The translations under genes and the position numbers were made by a program. Positions 1-7,762 of a stretch of DNA of 64,000 nucleotides are shown piece by piece. The notes under the pieces were generated by a model that saw nothing but the letters and a program-made list of their open reading frames with translations, was not told the DNA's origin and did no database searches. Numbering within the stretch: position 1 is the stretch's first letter; each line of letters starts with the position of its first letter. The stretch comes from Candidatus Hydrogenedentes bacterium ADurb.Bin170 (lineage in GTDB: Bacteria; Hydrogenedentota; Hydrogenedentia; Hydrogenedentales; CAITNO01), in contig MWCY01000002.1 of assembly GCA_002070275.1 (NCBI GenBank), positions 75,820 through 139,819 on the forward strand, read 5' to 3'.

Positions 1-1
1 T

Positions 2-61
2 GACAACAGAGACGGTGTTTCCACAGTGTGGGTCACCATGCCGGAGAATGACTTATGGTAA
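2..61 (+). CDS. C-terminal fragment of a probable sensor histidine kinase (partial, 5' end outside the window)
   Basis: An open frame enters from the left edge and stops at the TAA at 59-61. Its last 19 residues end in STVWVTMPENDLW. This resembles the end of an HATPase_c domain, where a G-(S/T)-T-x-(F/V)-x-V-x-(L/M)-P strand closes the kinase core of two-component sensors. The stop overlaps the ATG of the next gene (55) by a few bases, so the two are probably translationally coupled. Only 19 residues are visible, so the family call is tentative; the evidence that it is a gene end is the in-frame overlap with a well-placed downstream start. Confidence 0.4.
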   Translation, partial: DNRDGVSTVWVTMPENDLW

Positions 62-504
62 GCTCCGTGGTGCTCTGTGTTCTTCTCTCGTCCCTGTGCG
101 CCGGAAAAGATGCCCCTGATTTATCGCTGCGCCTGCGTGAAGTCGAAGCTGTAAAAGAAGACAGTTCCGAGAAAACCTACGACCGGGACTGTTCAACCAT
201 TAAAGATGCACTGGACGACCTTCCCTTCAACCGGTTTTCCATGCTGTCGGATAAAAAACTGACACTGACAGCGGATAAAGAAAGCCGTGTGCCTCTGGCT
301 GCCGCCTATGTATTGTCCTTAAACTATGAGGGGGTCGATGAATCGGGTCGTGCCAGACTTCAGGTCGGTGTTGAACTTGCGGGATCTGCTCCGGCAAAAA
401 AAGTGGTGGAAACTGTCCTGCTGCTTGCGCCCAATAAAAAGGCACGGATCTGCGGATTGCGTCAGGACAAGGGCGAATTGGTGCTCGTTTTTTCCACGCC
501 GTAA
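55..504 (+). CDS. small secreted protein with a domain shared with a Bat-operon protein
   Basis: A 149-residue protein of unknown function. Residues 1-16 are a short hydrophobic segment ending SSLCAG, consistent with a signal peptide or lipoprotein-like leader, so export is likely. A GGAG at 43-46 precedes the ATG, which overlaps the end of the upstream probable kinase gene. Residues 50-146 align without any gap to residues 116-212 of the 320-residue protein encoded at 45438-46400. I count 24 identical positions, including LPF (56-58), P80, Y85, LQ (102-103), VE (106-107), GL (134-135) and the final ELxLVF (141-146). The alternating hydrophobic pattern suggests a beta-rich domain. It ends convergently with the methyltransferase gene at 530. 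No known family recognised. Confidence 0.75.
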   Translation: MVSSVVLCVLLSSLCAGKDAPDLSLRLREVEAVKEDSSEKTYDRDCSTIKDALDDLPFNRFSMLSDKKLTLTADKESRVPLAAAYVLSLNYEGVDESGRARLQVGVELAGSAPAKKVVETVLLLAPNKKARICGLRQDKGELVLVFSTP

Positions 505-529
505 CTTTTCCGGAAGGTCTGTGCACCCG

Positions 530-1114
530 TTATTCCACACGCAGCATCCGCTCACGTTCCTCCTCCGGAAGAGATGTCTCCGGCATACCCCATCGTGAAA
601 GAATGTGGTAGAGGACTATGCCGAAAGCGGTGGCGACATTGATGCTTTTTTTATATCCCGCCATGGGAATTTGCACGGCACCATCGCAACGGGCAAGGAC
701 ACGGGCATTAATGCCATTCTCTTCATTGCCGAATACAATTGCCACAGGTCTCGGCCACTGAAAGTCAAAAAGTGAAGGGGCCCCTTCCACCGTCTCCACG
801 GCAATGACCGGAATACCTTCAGCTTTCAGCGCATCGATGCAGTCTCGGTTGCGCTCGTAGTATGTCCAGGGCACATAGTCAAAAGCGCCGAGTGCCGTTT
901 TCTCCAATTTTTTATGAGGCGGATGGGCTGTCATGCCACACAGATGCAGATGCGCAACGGCACCGGCGTCGGAAGTTCTGAAAATACTGCCCACATTAAA
1001 AGCACTCCGCAAATTGTCCAGCATCACATGAATAGGAAGACGGAGCAACGGACTGCGCTCTTCCGGAGGCACAGCGGCATACCAGGGCTCCCGTTGTGAT
1101 TGATTTCCGGACAT
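530..1114 (-). CDS. TrmH/SpoU-family RNA 2'-O-methyltransferase
   Basis: A 194-residue SPOUT-class methylase that would methylate a ribose 2'-OH in tRNA or rRNA using S-adenosylmethionine. The three SpoU motifs are visible: motif 1 NLRSAFNVGSIFRTSDA (N-x(5)-N-x-G-x-I-x-R), motif 2 VFGNEENGI (FGxExxG), and motif 3 around IPMAGYKKSINVATAFGI, which forms the trefoil knot and the cofactor site. The length fits the minimal catalytic domain without an N-terminal RNA-binding extension, so the exact target nucleotide cannot be inferred. The ATG at 1114 lies six bases past the stop of the upstream TPR gene (stop at 1120), so it is probably the last gene of a minus-strand operon with the two TPR genes. 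Confidence 0.88.
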   Translation of the reverse strand: MSGNQSQREPWYAAVPPEERSPLLRLPIHVMLDNLRSAFNVGSIFRTSDAGAVAHLHLCGMTAHPPHKKLEKTALGAFDYVPWTYYERNRDCIDALKAEGIPVIAVETVEGAPSLFDFQWPRPVAIVFGNEENGINARVLARCDGAVQIPMAGYKKSINVATAFGIVLYHILSRWGMPETSLPEEERERMLRVE

Positions 1115-1119
1115 GAAAC

Positions 1120-2574
1120 TCAGTGCTGCTCCAAACTTGCGGTACTTTGCATGGAGGCTTTAAGGCGCACCATTTCTTTCAAATAAGCCTGATTGAAAAA
1201 AGACAGGAGTGCTTCCTCTTCAATTCCTTCCGAGGCACCTTGAATCAACACTTTCATATCGGGTCCGAACGCTGAACCACTGAAAGCGGCGGTGTTGGAA
1301 AGAAGCAGCTGCCGGAATTCTGCTATCCGGGTGCGGTTATCTCTTTCTGCTCTGATACGATGCTGCATTTCCAGAGGGAACTCATCGCCCACGTCGGATA
1401 GAGCCGTCTGGCTTTGCTGAAGCAGCGCTATCGCCTCCGCATAGCGGCTCCTGGAAGCCTCATCCTCGGCAAGAGACCGCATCTCATCCGCCATGGCAAG
1501 CGATTCCTGATACTGGGCATGCAGGGCATCACGCTGGCGGATCATCGCCTCCACTTCAAGGCGTCGGCGCTCAGCTGTGGGATGCAGCCCGTACACGGCA
1601 AGTGCTTTTTCGAAGCCCGCCAGTGCATCTTCGAGAAGTCCTTTTTCAAGTGATTTCTCTGCCTGATCGCTGTAATAGTTCCCGATTTTCTCGACAATGT
1701 CGCGCTTTTCGGGAGCCCCTTCCAGAGCGATTTCATACTCCCGAATCGAGCGTTCAAGCATACCGGCGTTCTGAAAAAGATCGCCCAACTGCACCCGCAA
1801 ATCAGGAGAAAACTCGACCAGTTTTTCATAATTCTTTTCTGCCGATTCAAGTGCCGCCGTGCTCCCCTGATCCACGTAGTAAGTATAGGCCTGCAGAATG
1901 TACTGCTGCAGCTGACGCTGAGAAATATTGCCCTGCACAGCCCGGGACGTCACAATACTCCACCAAATATCAGCCACAACGTTCACGGAACGGCTCAGGT
2001 CTTCAGCAAGGCGCGCCTGAGCGGAAGCTTTAAATCCTCTGCCTGTTTTATAATCGTTTTCAATGAGGTCATTTCCGGAATTTGCTTCCCGCATCACTCT
2101 TTCCAGCGCCTGCATACTTTCATAAATTTTTCGCGGAGCAGGCTTCAGAGAGCCCGGATTCACTGAACCTTCGGCATCATTATAATACTGGCTGCGCAAC
2201 GTCGGGTCGGCAGTGTACATGGGCGCAGCATAATTACTGACCACTTTTCCCAGTGCTCCCAGACGAAAGGCATAATAAGAGTCTATTTTCGCGCCTCTGG
2301 CTGCCGTCAGCAACGCCATTTCATTCTCAATGGCACGGAGAGGATCAGAAAGCAGATCAGGATAGAGTGCCTCGATCATGGGAGGAGACAGAGCGGCGCC
2401 TGCCTGAATATCACTCTGCAGGCGGTTCAACGGCAAATTCTGTTCTCTGGAAACCAGCTGCAATGCCGTGGTAACGATAACCTGTTGTGATCTCGGACCC
2501 CAGGCAAAAGCAGGTGTCGCAAGAAGCAGGCAGATCAGCAGGGCGTTGCCGTAAAAGAAATTCCGATATTTCAT
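1120..2574 (-). CDS. secreted tetratricopeptide-repeat protein
   Basis: A 484-residue protein with a clear signal peptide (residues 1-24, ending TPAFA) followed by WGPRSQQ. The start was set at the ATG at 2574 because a GGGAG stands just upstream; the open frame extends further without a better start. The first third is helical and begins with a WG motif as in zinc-dependent phospholipase C/nuclease-like secreted proteins, but I do not see the His/Asp ligand set, so that relation is not claimed. The second half contains TPR-like repeats (around YEKLVEFSPDLRVQLGDLF and the following helices) and a long charged helical segment. It lies 31 bp downstream of the zinc-ribbon/TPR gene and is probably co-transcribed with it. 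Exact function unknown. Confidence 0.75.
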   Translation of the reverse strand: MKYRNFFYGNALLICLLLATPAFAWGPRSQQVIVTTALQLVSREQNLPLNRLQSDIQAGAALSPPMIEALYPDLLSDPLRAIENEMALLTAARGAKIDSYYAFRLGALGKVVSNYAAPMYTADPTLRSQYYNDAEGSVNPGSLKPAPRKIYESMQALERVMREANSGNDLIENDYKTGRGFKASAQARLAEDLSRSVNVVADIWWSIVTSRAVQGNISQRQLQQYILQAYTYYVDQGSTAALESAEKNYEKLVEFSPDLRVQLGDLFQNAGMLERSIREYEIALEGAPEKRDIVEKIGNYYSDQAEKSLEKGLLEDALAGFEKALAVYGLHPTAERRRLEVEAMIRQRDALHAQYQESLAMADEMRSLAEDEASRSRYAEAIALLQQSQTALSDVGDEFPLEMQHRIRAERDNRTRIAEFRQLLLSNTAAFSGSAFGPDMKVLIQGASEGIEEEALLSFFNQAYLKEMVRLKASMQSTASLEQH

Positions 2575-2605
2575 GGAAATGACTCCCTGTTGTTTACAGA
2601 TCTGT

Positions 2606-4159
2606 TTACTGAGACTGGCGAATTTGTGCAACAAGCAGCTCAATTTCGTTGGCATGCAGTCCCACCGGGTCGGACTGAGCAAGCTTCAGATACTGATCCA
2701 GCTGCGCCAGCCCTTCGTCCGTAGCGTTGCGTGCAATAAGGAGCAACCCCAGCTCAAGGAAAGCGGGGGCATAGTCCGATGACATGGACAGAGCACGGCG
2801 ATACGCCTGTTCCGCCTGCATGCTGTCTCCCTGCCTGGCAAAAATCATACCCTGAATTGCCGCCTGCCGTGCCGTATTCAAGCCCAGCTCAGCCGCTTCA
2901 CGCGCCATGGCTGCCGCGCGATCCAGATTGCCCTGATCCGACAGGATCTGCGCCAGCTGCAACGCCGCCTGCCCGGCATAATTTTTTCTGGCGCTCACAA
3001 GCTGGTCAAAAGCGGTAACGGCCTCTTCTGTCAGTTTATTCTCCTGCAGACAAAGGGCGTGGAGAAAAACAGCGCGCTCATTCTCTGGCTGCTGATGCTT
3101 GGCATCAGAAAGGAGCGGCAGCGCCTTCCCGTATTCACCTTTGCCCATATAAAGCGCACCGAGCTGGAGTTTCACCCAGCCGTCTACATGCGGCGAAACA
3201 GAGGGCAGTGTACTGAGCGTTGCAATGGCGGAATCGCTTTGACCTTCCTCCAGACGCATTATCCCGGCAGCCGCCAGAGCGTCAGCATTCAAGGTGCTGC
3301 CTGCCTGCTGCTGCCTCTCGACAAACTGCTCCAGTGCCGGAAGATCCCGATCCAGCGCATAGGCAAGGACAGGCAGAATATCGGCGGGTTTCGCACCGGA
3401 TGCCAGCGCCTTATCCATAACGCCTTTCTGGCGGGCAAAATCTCCTTCTTTTCCGAGTGTCAGTGCCAGCAGCAGCTGAACCTCTCCGTCACCGGCAAAG
3501 CGTGTTCCGGCAAGGTCGCTGAGAAGGCTCCGTTGTTTTTCCCGGTATTCTGGTTGTTTGTCGGCGATTTCTTCCGCCGCGAGCACTGCCAGCAGAAGCG
3601 CATCCCGCGCCGTACTCTCCCCTTTTTGCGCTACGAGAGCAAAAAGATCATATGCTTTGTCATACTCCTGCATCTTCCAGTAGAATTTGGCAAGCAGAAA
3701 CTGCGCATTGGTTTTGTCAGGGTTTTTCTGGATATAGTTTTTAAGGGTGCTGACGGCATGATCCCAATCTTCTGAACGGGCATATTTCAATGCCTCCCCT
3801 ACAGGATCGCGCAAGAGGTAAAGGGTAACAAATAAGGCAATTCCTATGGCGGCAAATACGAGCAGGGCGGCACTCACCCATTTCGCAGCGACAACCCATA
3901 AGCTTCTGCCTGATTCAGGGGAAGCCTGTGCTTTAGGAGCCGCCACTTTTTGCCCTGTCAGTAAATTGGTTCCGCAGGACATACAAAGAATATCGCCCGA
4001 AGAGACCGGGGTATTGCACTGAGGGCAATGCGTCACTTTCAGGGGATTGCTTCCTGCTCCCGCAGGCGCTTTTTTCAGCGGTCCCCCACATTGACCGCAG
4101 ACAGTGGCGTCCTGATTGACGGTGCCACCGCAATAGGGACAATTTTTGCTTCCAGCCAC
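2606..4159 (-). CDS. zinc-ribbon, membrane-anchored TPR protein
   Basis: A protein of about 517 residues. It starts with two zinc ribbons near the N-terminus (CPYCGG...CGQCGG and CPQCNT...CMSCGT), then a linker, one transmembrane helix (SAALLVFAAIGIALFVTLYLL), then a long array of TPR repeats. The topology would be cytoplasmic ribbons and periplasmic TPRs. I prefer the GTG at 4159, which has an AAAGGGA site at suitable spacing; an in-frame TTG at 4207 is possible but has no ribosome site. Double zinc-ribbon plus TPR proteins are common scaffolds in environmental bacteria, and no enzymatic role is implied. It is the first gene of a minus-strand group with the secreted TPR protein and the RNA methylase. 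Confidence 0.78.
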   Translation of the reverse strand: MAGSKNCPYCGGTVNQDATVCGQCGGPLKKAPAGAGSNPLKVTHCPQCNTPVSSGDILCMSCGTNLLTGQKVAAPKAQASPESGRSLWVVAAKWVSAALLVFAAIGIALFVTLYLLRDPVGEALKYARSEDWDHAVSTLKNYIQKNPDKTNAQFLLAKFYWKMQEYDKAYDLFALVAQKGESTARDALLLAVLAAEEIADKQPEYREKQRSLLSDLAGTRFAGDGEVQLLLALTLGKEGDFARQKGVMDKALASGAKPADILPVLAYALDRDLPALEQFVERQQQAGSTLNADALAAAGIMRLEEGQSDSAIATLSTLPSVSPHVDGWVKLQLGALYMGKGEYGKALPLLSDAKHQQPENERAVFLHALCLQENKLTEEAVTAFDQLVSARKNYAGQAALQLAQILSDQGNLDRAAAMAREAAELGLNTARQAAIQGMIFARQGDSMQAEQAYRRALSMSSDYAPAFLELGLLLIARNATDEGLAQLDQYLKLAQSDPVGLHANEIELLVAQIRQSQ

Positions 4160-4207
4160 AACAGTTTCCCTTTCATGGTTGATCGGGCTACACTCAGTTC
4201 CTGTCAA

Positions 4208-4365
4208 CTATTTACTCAAGTGTACCATAGAACACGTCTGAGGACAGTATAATATTCCGGAAAAGCGACTGCCTTTCGGGGCGCTGCAGGCGCCACAGAG
4301 ATTATACCTCAGACAAGTGATTTGCAGAGATCTTTCTGTTCCGCTTCCGGTGCAATCCAACAAGA
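4208..4365. other. intergenic region with a possible promoter for the TPR operon
   Basis: About 150 bp between two minus-strand genes. On the minus strand a TATACT-like -10 element is present around 4245-4250, roughly 85 bp upstream of the GTG at 4159. No convincing -35 box was found, so the promoter is only suggested. No terminator hairpin or RNA gene is visible. Confidence 0.25.
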
Positions 4366-4896
4366 TCACTTTTTCTTTTTATGGGCGGCAGATGATGCCG
4401 CAGGCACATGATACTGTTTAGGCACGCCCCAGTTATCATCCGCAGCGTTCGGCTTCGGCGGCGGCGGCGGCACATAGGCTCTTCTTCGTCTTTTTGTGGG
4501 GCGGAAGGGCCGAAACCTGATCATAAGCCCTGCTACCACGATCAAAAAAAACAGTTCCATCCAAGGAATCCACTCCGGATCGTAATACTCCCAGTTCCAG
4601 AATTGTTTCCAGGGTGTTGTCCACGCCTCGGGATCTGCCCGGGTGCCGTCTGCCTGCAACGCATTCATTGAAGAGTTGTTCTTGAACCAGCAGAAGAGAC
4701 GTACCAGCACATGCACCACCGTGTGCATAATCCCGGCATAAAGTGTATATTCCAGGACATAGAGGATCGTTGGCACCGAATACCATCTTGTGATATGGAT
4801 GAGAAGAAGAAGAACCGGGACACCAAAAATGTAATAATAACTGTACTCCTGAAAATGGGGAAAGAGCGGACGGAAAAGATCAATATAAAACTCCAT
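4366..4896 (-). CDS. small membrane protein with lysine-rich tail, unknown function
   Basis: A 176-residue protein. The ATG at 4896 (MEFYIDLF) was chosen because the frame upstream has no ribosome site, while AAAGG precedes this ATG. It has about three hydrophobic helices: IFGVPVLLLLIHI near residue 25, a helix ending IMHTVVHVLVRLFCWF near 60-75, and WMELFFLIVVAGLMI near 115. After the last helix comes a basic patch (RPFRPTKRRRR), a proline run, and a C-terminal KKKK. The aromatic loop rich in W, Y and P between helices 2 and 3 would lie on one face of the membrane. I do not recognise the family. The basic C-terminus is too far from the last helix to be an exosortase sorting signal. Confidence 0.65.
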   Translation of the reverse strand: MEFYIDLFRPLFPHFQEYSYYYIFGVPVLLLLIHITRWYSVPTILYVLEYTLYAGIMHTVVHVLVRLFCWFKNNSSMNALQADGTRADPEAWTTPWKQFWNWEYYDPEWIPWMELFFLIVVAGLMIRFRPFRPTKRRRRAYVPPPPPKPNAADDNWGVPKQYHVPAASSAAHKKKK

Positions 4897-5042
4897 ACCT
4901 GAACCTTTTATCCCTGAGTTTTCTTTGGTTACCACCAGAATCTATAATACTCCAAGCGGTCATAGTTTACAACACAGCACCGCATGCCTTTGTCGGGGTT
5001 GCCGCTGACTCCGATTCTTAACGGTTTGCGCAGGAAATGGTT

Positions 5043-6404
5043 ATGAAAAAAATACTGTTCAAAATCCTTGTCGTCACCATCGGTGCGCTTATTGTCCTTA
5101 TTGCGGGCACGCTGCTTTGGTTGAATCCGGGACGGGGCCCGGCAGAGGCAGTGGACCCCCACGCCAAAGGCTGGGCTGAAGAGGTGGAAGGCACACTTGT
5201 GCTGCATCTTGCCGGCACCCCCTATGAAATGGGTTATCAGCGCGGCTATTTTGCCAGGGAAAAAGTGCTGCTGACTCTGTCCCTTTTCGAAAATCTGCTG
5301 GAGCTCGCCCAGGAAGAAATGGGACTTCCGCGCTTTGCATCGCATTTGATTCTGGATCTGACCTATCAGCTGTGCTCGCCATATATTCCGGATCGCTTCA
5401 AACGCGAGCTGGAAGGCATTGCCGATGCGAGCGGATGCGATCTGAAAATGCTCCGGCGTGGTCATGTGATTTCTGTCCTGACGGAGCGGGGCTGCAGTGC
5501 CTTTGCCGTCTGGGGAAAAGCAACCAAAGAAGGAAAACTGTTTCACGGACGCAACTTCGACTGGATTCTGTCCGCCGGACTTGAAGACACAGCTGTGCTG
5601 TGCCTTTATGAGCCCGAGGGCTTTCACCGTTTCGCCTCTGCCGGGTATGCGGGTGTGATCGGTGTACTCAGCGGAATGAATATGGAAGGCATCTCCATCA
5701 GCCAGATCGGCGCCATTACCAAGGATAAATCACTGCGCGGCCTGCCTCTGGAGTTTGTGCTGCGCCGGATTCTTGAAGAAACATCCAATCTGGACGAAGC
5801 AGACGCACTCATGCATTCCGTCAAGCATACTGTCGGATTCAATTATGTGGTTGCCGACGGAGATGCCGGTGATGCCCGCGCCTTTGAGACGACTGCCCAT
5901 CATATCGCCACCTTCGGCCCGGGTGATCCGAAAGAAACAGTGGAATATGCTATCCCCATTGAAGACGCCGTCTTCCGCTCCGACGAGGCAATGGACCCTC
6001 TTATCCGCAGTCTTCAGGAATGCGCCAATGCGCCCGGCCTGCCCTACGGCTCCAACTCCTACGATCACCGCTACCTGGGAATCGCAAAAAGAGTACAGGA
6101 ACGTTACGGCACAATAGACGCGGACTATGCGCTTGAAATCCTGAAAGCGACGGCAATGGATAATGCAAACCTGCACAGCGTTCTCGCCAACAGCAGCGAC
6201 CGTGAATTATGGATTGCCCATGCGAAAAAAGGACAGCAGGCATCCCTGCAGCCCTATATTCATTATGATCTGAAACAATTATTTTTACGGCCGGAAGAAA
6301 GGAATCCTGTTGCGCCTCCTCCGGAAACACACTCGGAAACAGCGGCGGAAACAGACACTCCAACCGGAAACACAGAAGCGGCAACTGCAGAAGCCTCTTC
6401 ATAA
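5043..6404 (+). CDS. C45-family (acyl-CoA:6-APA acyltransferase-like) autoproteolytic hydrolase
   Basis: A 453-residue NTN-hydrolase-type protein. Start set at the second ATG (5043), which has AGGAA at 5032-5036 with 6-base spacing; an ATG at 5037 lies directly on that site. Residues 1-27 are a signal anchor, so the enzyme should act in the periplasm. The family signature begins with GTPYEMGYQRG and continues to ERGCSAF, where Cys151 would be the autoprocessing nucleophile, followed by GRNFDW. These motifs match C45 peptidases/acyltransferases that cleave amide bonds of acylated amino compounds or phospholipid-derived substrates. The last 50 residues (after FLRPEERN) are a low-complexity Pro/Glu/Thr tail. 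It stands alone behind a short upstream region; the substrate is unknown. Confidence 0.8.
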   Translation: MKKILFKILVVTIGALIVLIAGTLLWLNPGRGPAEAVDPHAKGWAEEVEGTLVLHLAGTPYEMGYQRGYFAREKVLLTLSLFENLLELAQEEMGLPRFASHLILDLTYQLCSPYIPDRFKRELEGIADASGCDLKMLRRGHVISVLTERGCSAFAVWGKATKEGKLFHGRNFDWILSAGLEDTAVLCLYEPEGFHRFASAGYAGVIGVLSGMNMEGISISQIGAITKDKSLRGLPLEFVLRRILEETSNLDEADALMHSVKHTVGFNYVVADGDAGDARAFETTAHHIATFGPGDPKETVEYAIPIEDAVFRSDEAMDPLIRSLQECANAPGLPYGSNSYDHRYLGIAKRVQERYGTIDADYALEILKATAMDNANLHSVLANSSDRELWIAHAKKGQQASLQPYIHYDLKQLFLRPEERNPVAPPPETHSETAAETDTPTGNTEAATAEASS

Positions 6405-6494
6405 CAGGCGTTTTATGTAGAAACTGCAAGAAGTTCCTGCGAAAAGAAGCAGGTTCAACCAGCCGGACTTCAGACGGCACAAAAAGGGAACACA

Positions 6495-6824
6495 ATGCTG
6501 AAAGGATTAGGTGATCTGGGCAAAATGGGCGGAATCATCAAACAGGCGCTCGAGATGAAAGGCAAGATCGAAGAATTAAAAGAGAAAATGGGGGATATGG
6601 AGATTCCCTATGCCATCGGCGGCGATATGGTCACCGTAGTCATGACAGGCAAACTGGAAGTGAAATCGCTGACTATTTCTCAGGAACTGCTTGAGCAGAA
6701 CGACCGTGAAATGCTGGAGAGTATGGTGCAGGCTGCCATGAGCGGCGCCATTGCAAAAGCCCAGGATGCGGTCAAAGAGAAAATGACAGAATTAACCGGC
6801 GGTATCGATATTCCGGGATTATGA
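6495..6824 (+). CDS. ybaB: YbaB/EbfC-family nucleoid-associated protein
   Basis: A 109-residue protein matching the YbaB/EbfC family in length and layout: an N-terminal helix with GKMGGIIKQALEMKGKIEELKEKM, a central beta section (GGDMVTVVMTGKLEVKSLTIS), and a C-terminal helix (ESMVQAAMSGAIAKAQDAVKEKM). Family members are homodimeric DNA-binding proteins often encoded beside dnaX or recR; here the partner is fmt instead. An AAAAGGGAA ribosome site precedes the ATG. The stop overlaps the fmt start as ATGA (6821-6824), which indicates translational coupling. Confidence 0.88.
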   Translation: MLKGLGDLGKMGGIIKQALEMKGKIEELKEKMGDMEIPYAIGGDMVTVVMTGKLEVKSLTISQELLEQNDREMLESMVQAAMSGAIAKAQDAVKEKMTELTGGIDIPGL

Positions 6825-7762
6825 CTATGAGAATCGTTTTTTTCGGCACAGCAGAAATTGCAGTGCCCTGTCTGGCATCTTTATGCACGGCACATGAGAT
6901 TGCCGCTGTCGTCACTCAGCCGGATCGCCCTAAAGGTCGCAGTAAAAAACCTGAACCGCCGGAAGTGAAAGTTTGGGCTCTTGAACACGGGCTCGAAGTT
7001 GTTCAGCCTGAAAAACTGAACGACGGGAACTTCGAGAGGTGGCTCCGGGAAAAAAAACCGGAGCTGTGTGCTCTGGCGGCTTATGGCAGGCTGCTGAAAC
7101 AGCCCATTCTTGACGTGCCTCTGCGGGGGTGGCTCAACATGCATCCGAGCCTCCTTCCCCGATGGCGCGGTCCCTCACCGGTACAGACAGCGCTGCTCGC
7201 CGGTGATGACGTGACCGGTGTCACCATTATGCGCATTACGCTGGAAATGGATGCGGGCAATATTGTGCTGCAGGAAAAGCTGCCTGTCGGCAGAACAGAA
7301 ACGGCAGGCGAACTGTCTCGCCGGGCCGCCGATCTCGGCGGACGGCTCATGGCACAGGCTGTTGCCCAAATGGAAACGGGCAAACTGACGGAATATCCGC
7401 AGGAACACGATCAGGCAACTTTCAGCAGAATGCTTCAGAAAGAAGACGGCATCATCCGGTGGGATAGAGAAGCTGCTTCCATACACAACCAGATTCGCGC
7501 CTGCAACCCCTGGCCGGTTGCCCACTGTCTGTTCCGGGATCGCATGCTGCGGCTTCTGCGAAGCGATTACAGCGAAAAATCACACAGTGCGCTGCCGGGC
7601 ACGGTTATTCAGGCGGACAGGCAAGGTATCGTTGTTGCAACCGGTAAAGGATGCCTGACCATAACAGAATTGCAATGGGCGGGCAAAAACCCGCTGGCAG
7701 TCGACGCCTTTTTGCGTGGCACCCCGGTGCGGCCCGGCGACTGCTTTCAGGAGGTTACCTGA
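6821..7762 (+). CDS. fmt: methionyl-tRNA formyltransferase
   Basis: A 313-residue enzyme that formylates initiator Met-tRNA using 10-formyl-tetrahydrofolate. The N-terminal Rossmann part opens with RIVFFGTAEIAVPCL. The catalytic region contains MHPSLLPRWRGPSPVQ, the SLLPRWRG signature, and the downstream GVTIMRITLEMDAGNI strand. The C-terminal OB-like domain follows (IRACNPWPVAHCLF). Length is typical. The start overlaps the ybaB stop (ATGA); a second ATG at 6827 is equally compatible. The stop TGA shares its last A with the ATG of rsmB (7762), so ybaB-fmt-rsmB form a coupled operon. Confidence 0.96.
   Translation: MTMRIVFFGTAEIAVPCLASLCTAHEIAAVVTQPDRPKGRSKKPEPPEVKVWALEHGLEVVQPEKLNDGNFERWLREKKPELCALAAYGRLLKQPILDVPLRGWLNMHPSLLPRWRGPSPVQTALLAGDDVTGVTIMRITLEMDAGNIVLQEKLPVGRTETAGELSRRAADLGGRLMAQAVAQMETGKLTEYPQEHDQATFSRMLQKEDGIIRWDREAASIHNQIRACNPWPVAHCLFRDRMLRLLRSDYSEKSHSALPGTVIQADRQGIVVATGKGCLTITELQWAGKNPLAVDAFLRGTPVRPGDCFQEVT

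Noticed and set aside
4366-4896. lysine-rich C-terminus as an exosortase sorting signal
   Set aside because: The final hydrophobic helix is followed by about 50 residues of basic and proline-rich sequence, and no short motif precedes the helix; the layout does not fit a CTERM signal.
6434-6465. small hairpin CCTGC...GCAGG between the C45 and ybaB genes
   Set aside because: A five-base-pair stem without a T tract; not a convincing terminator.
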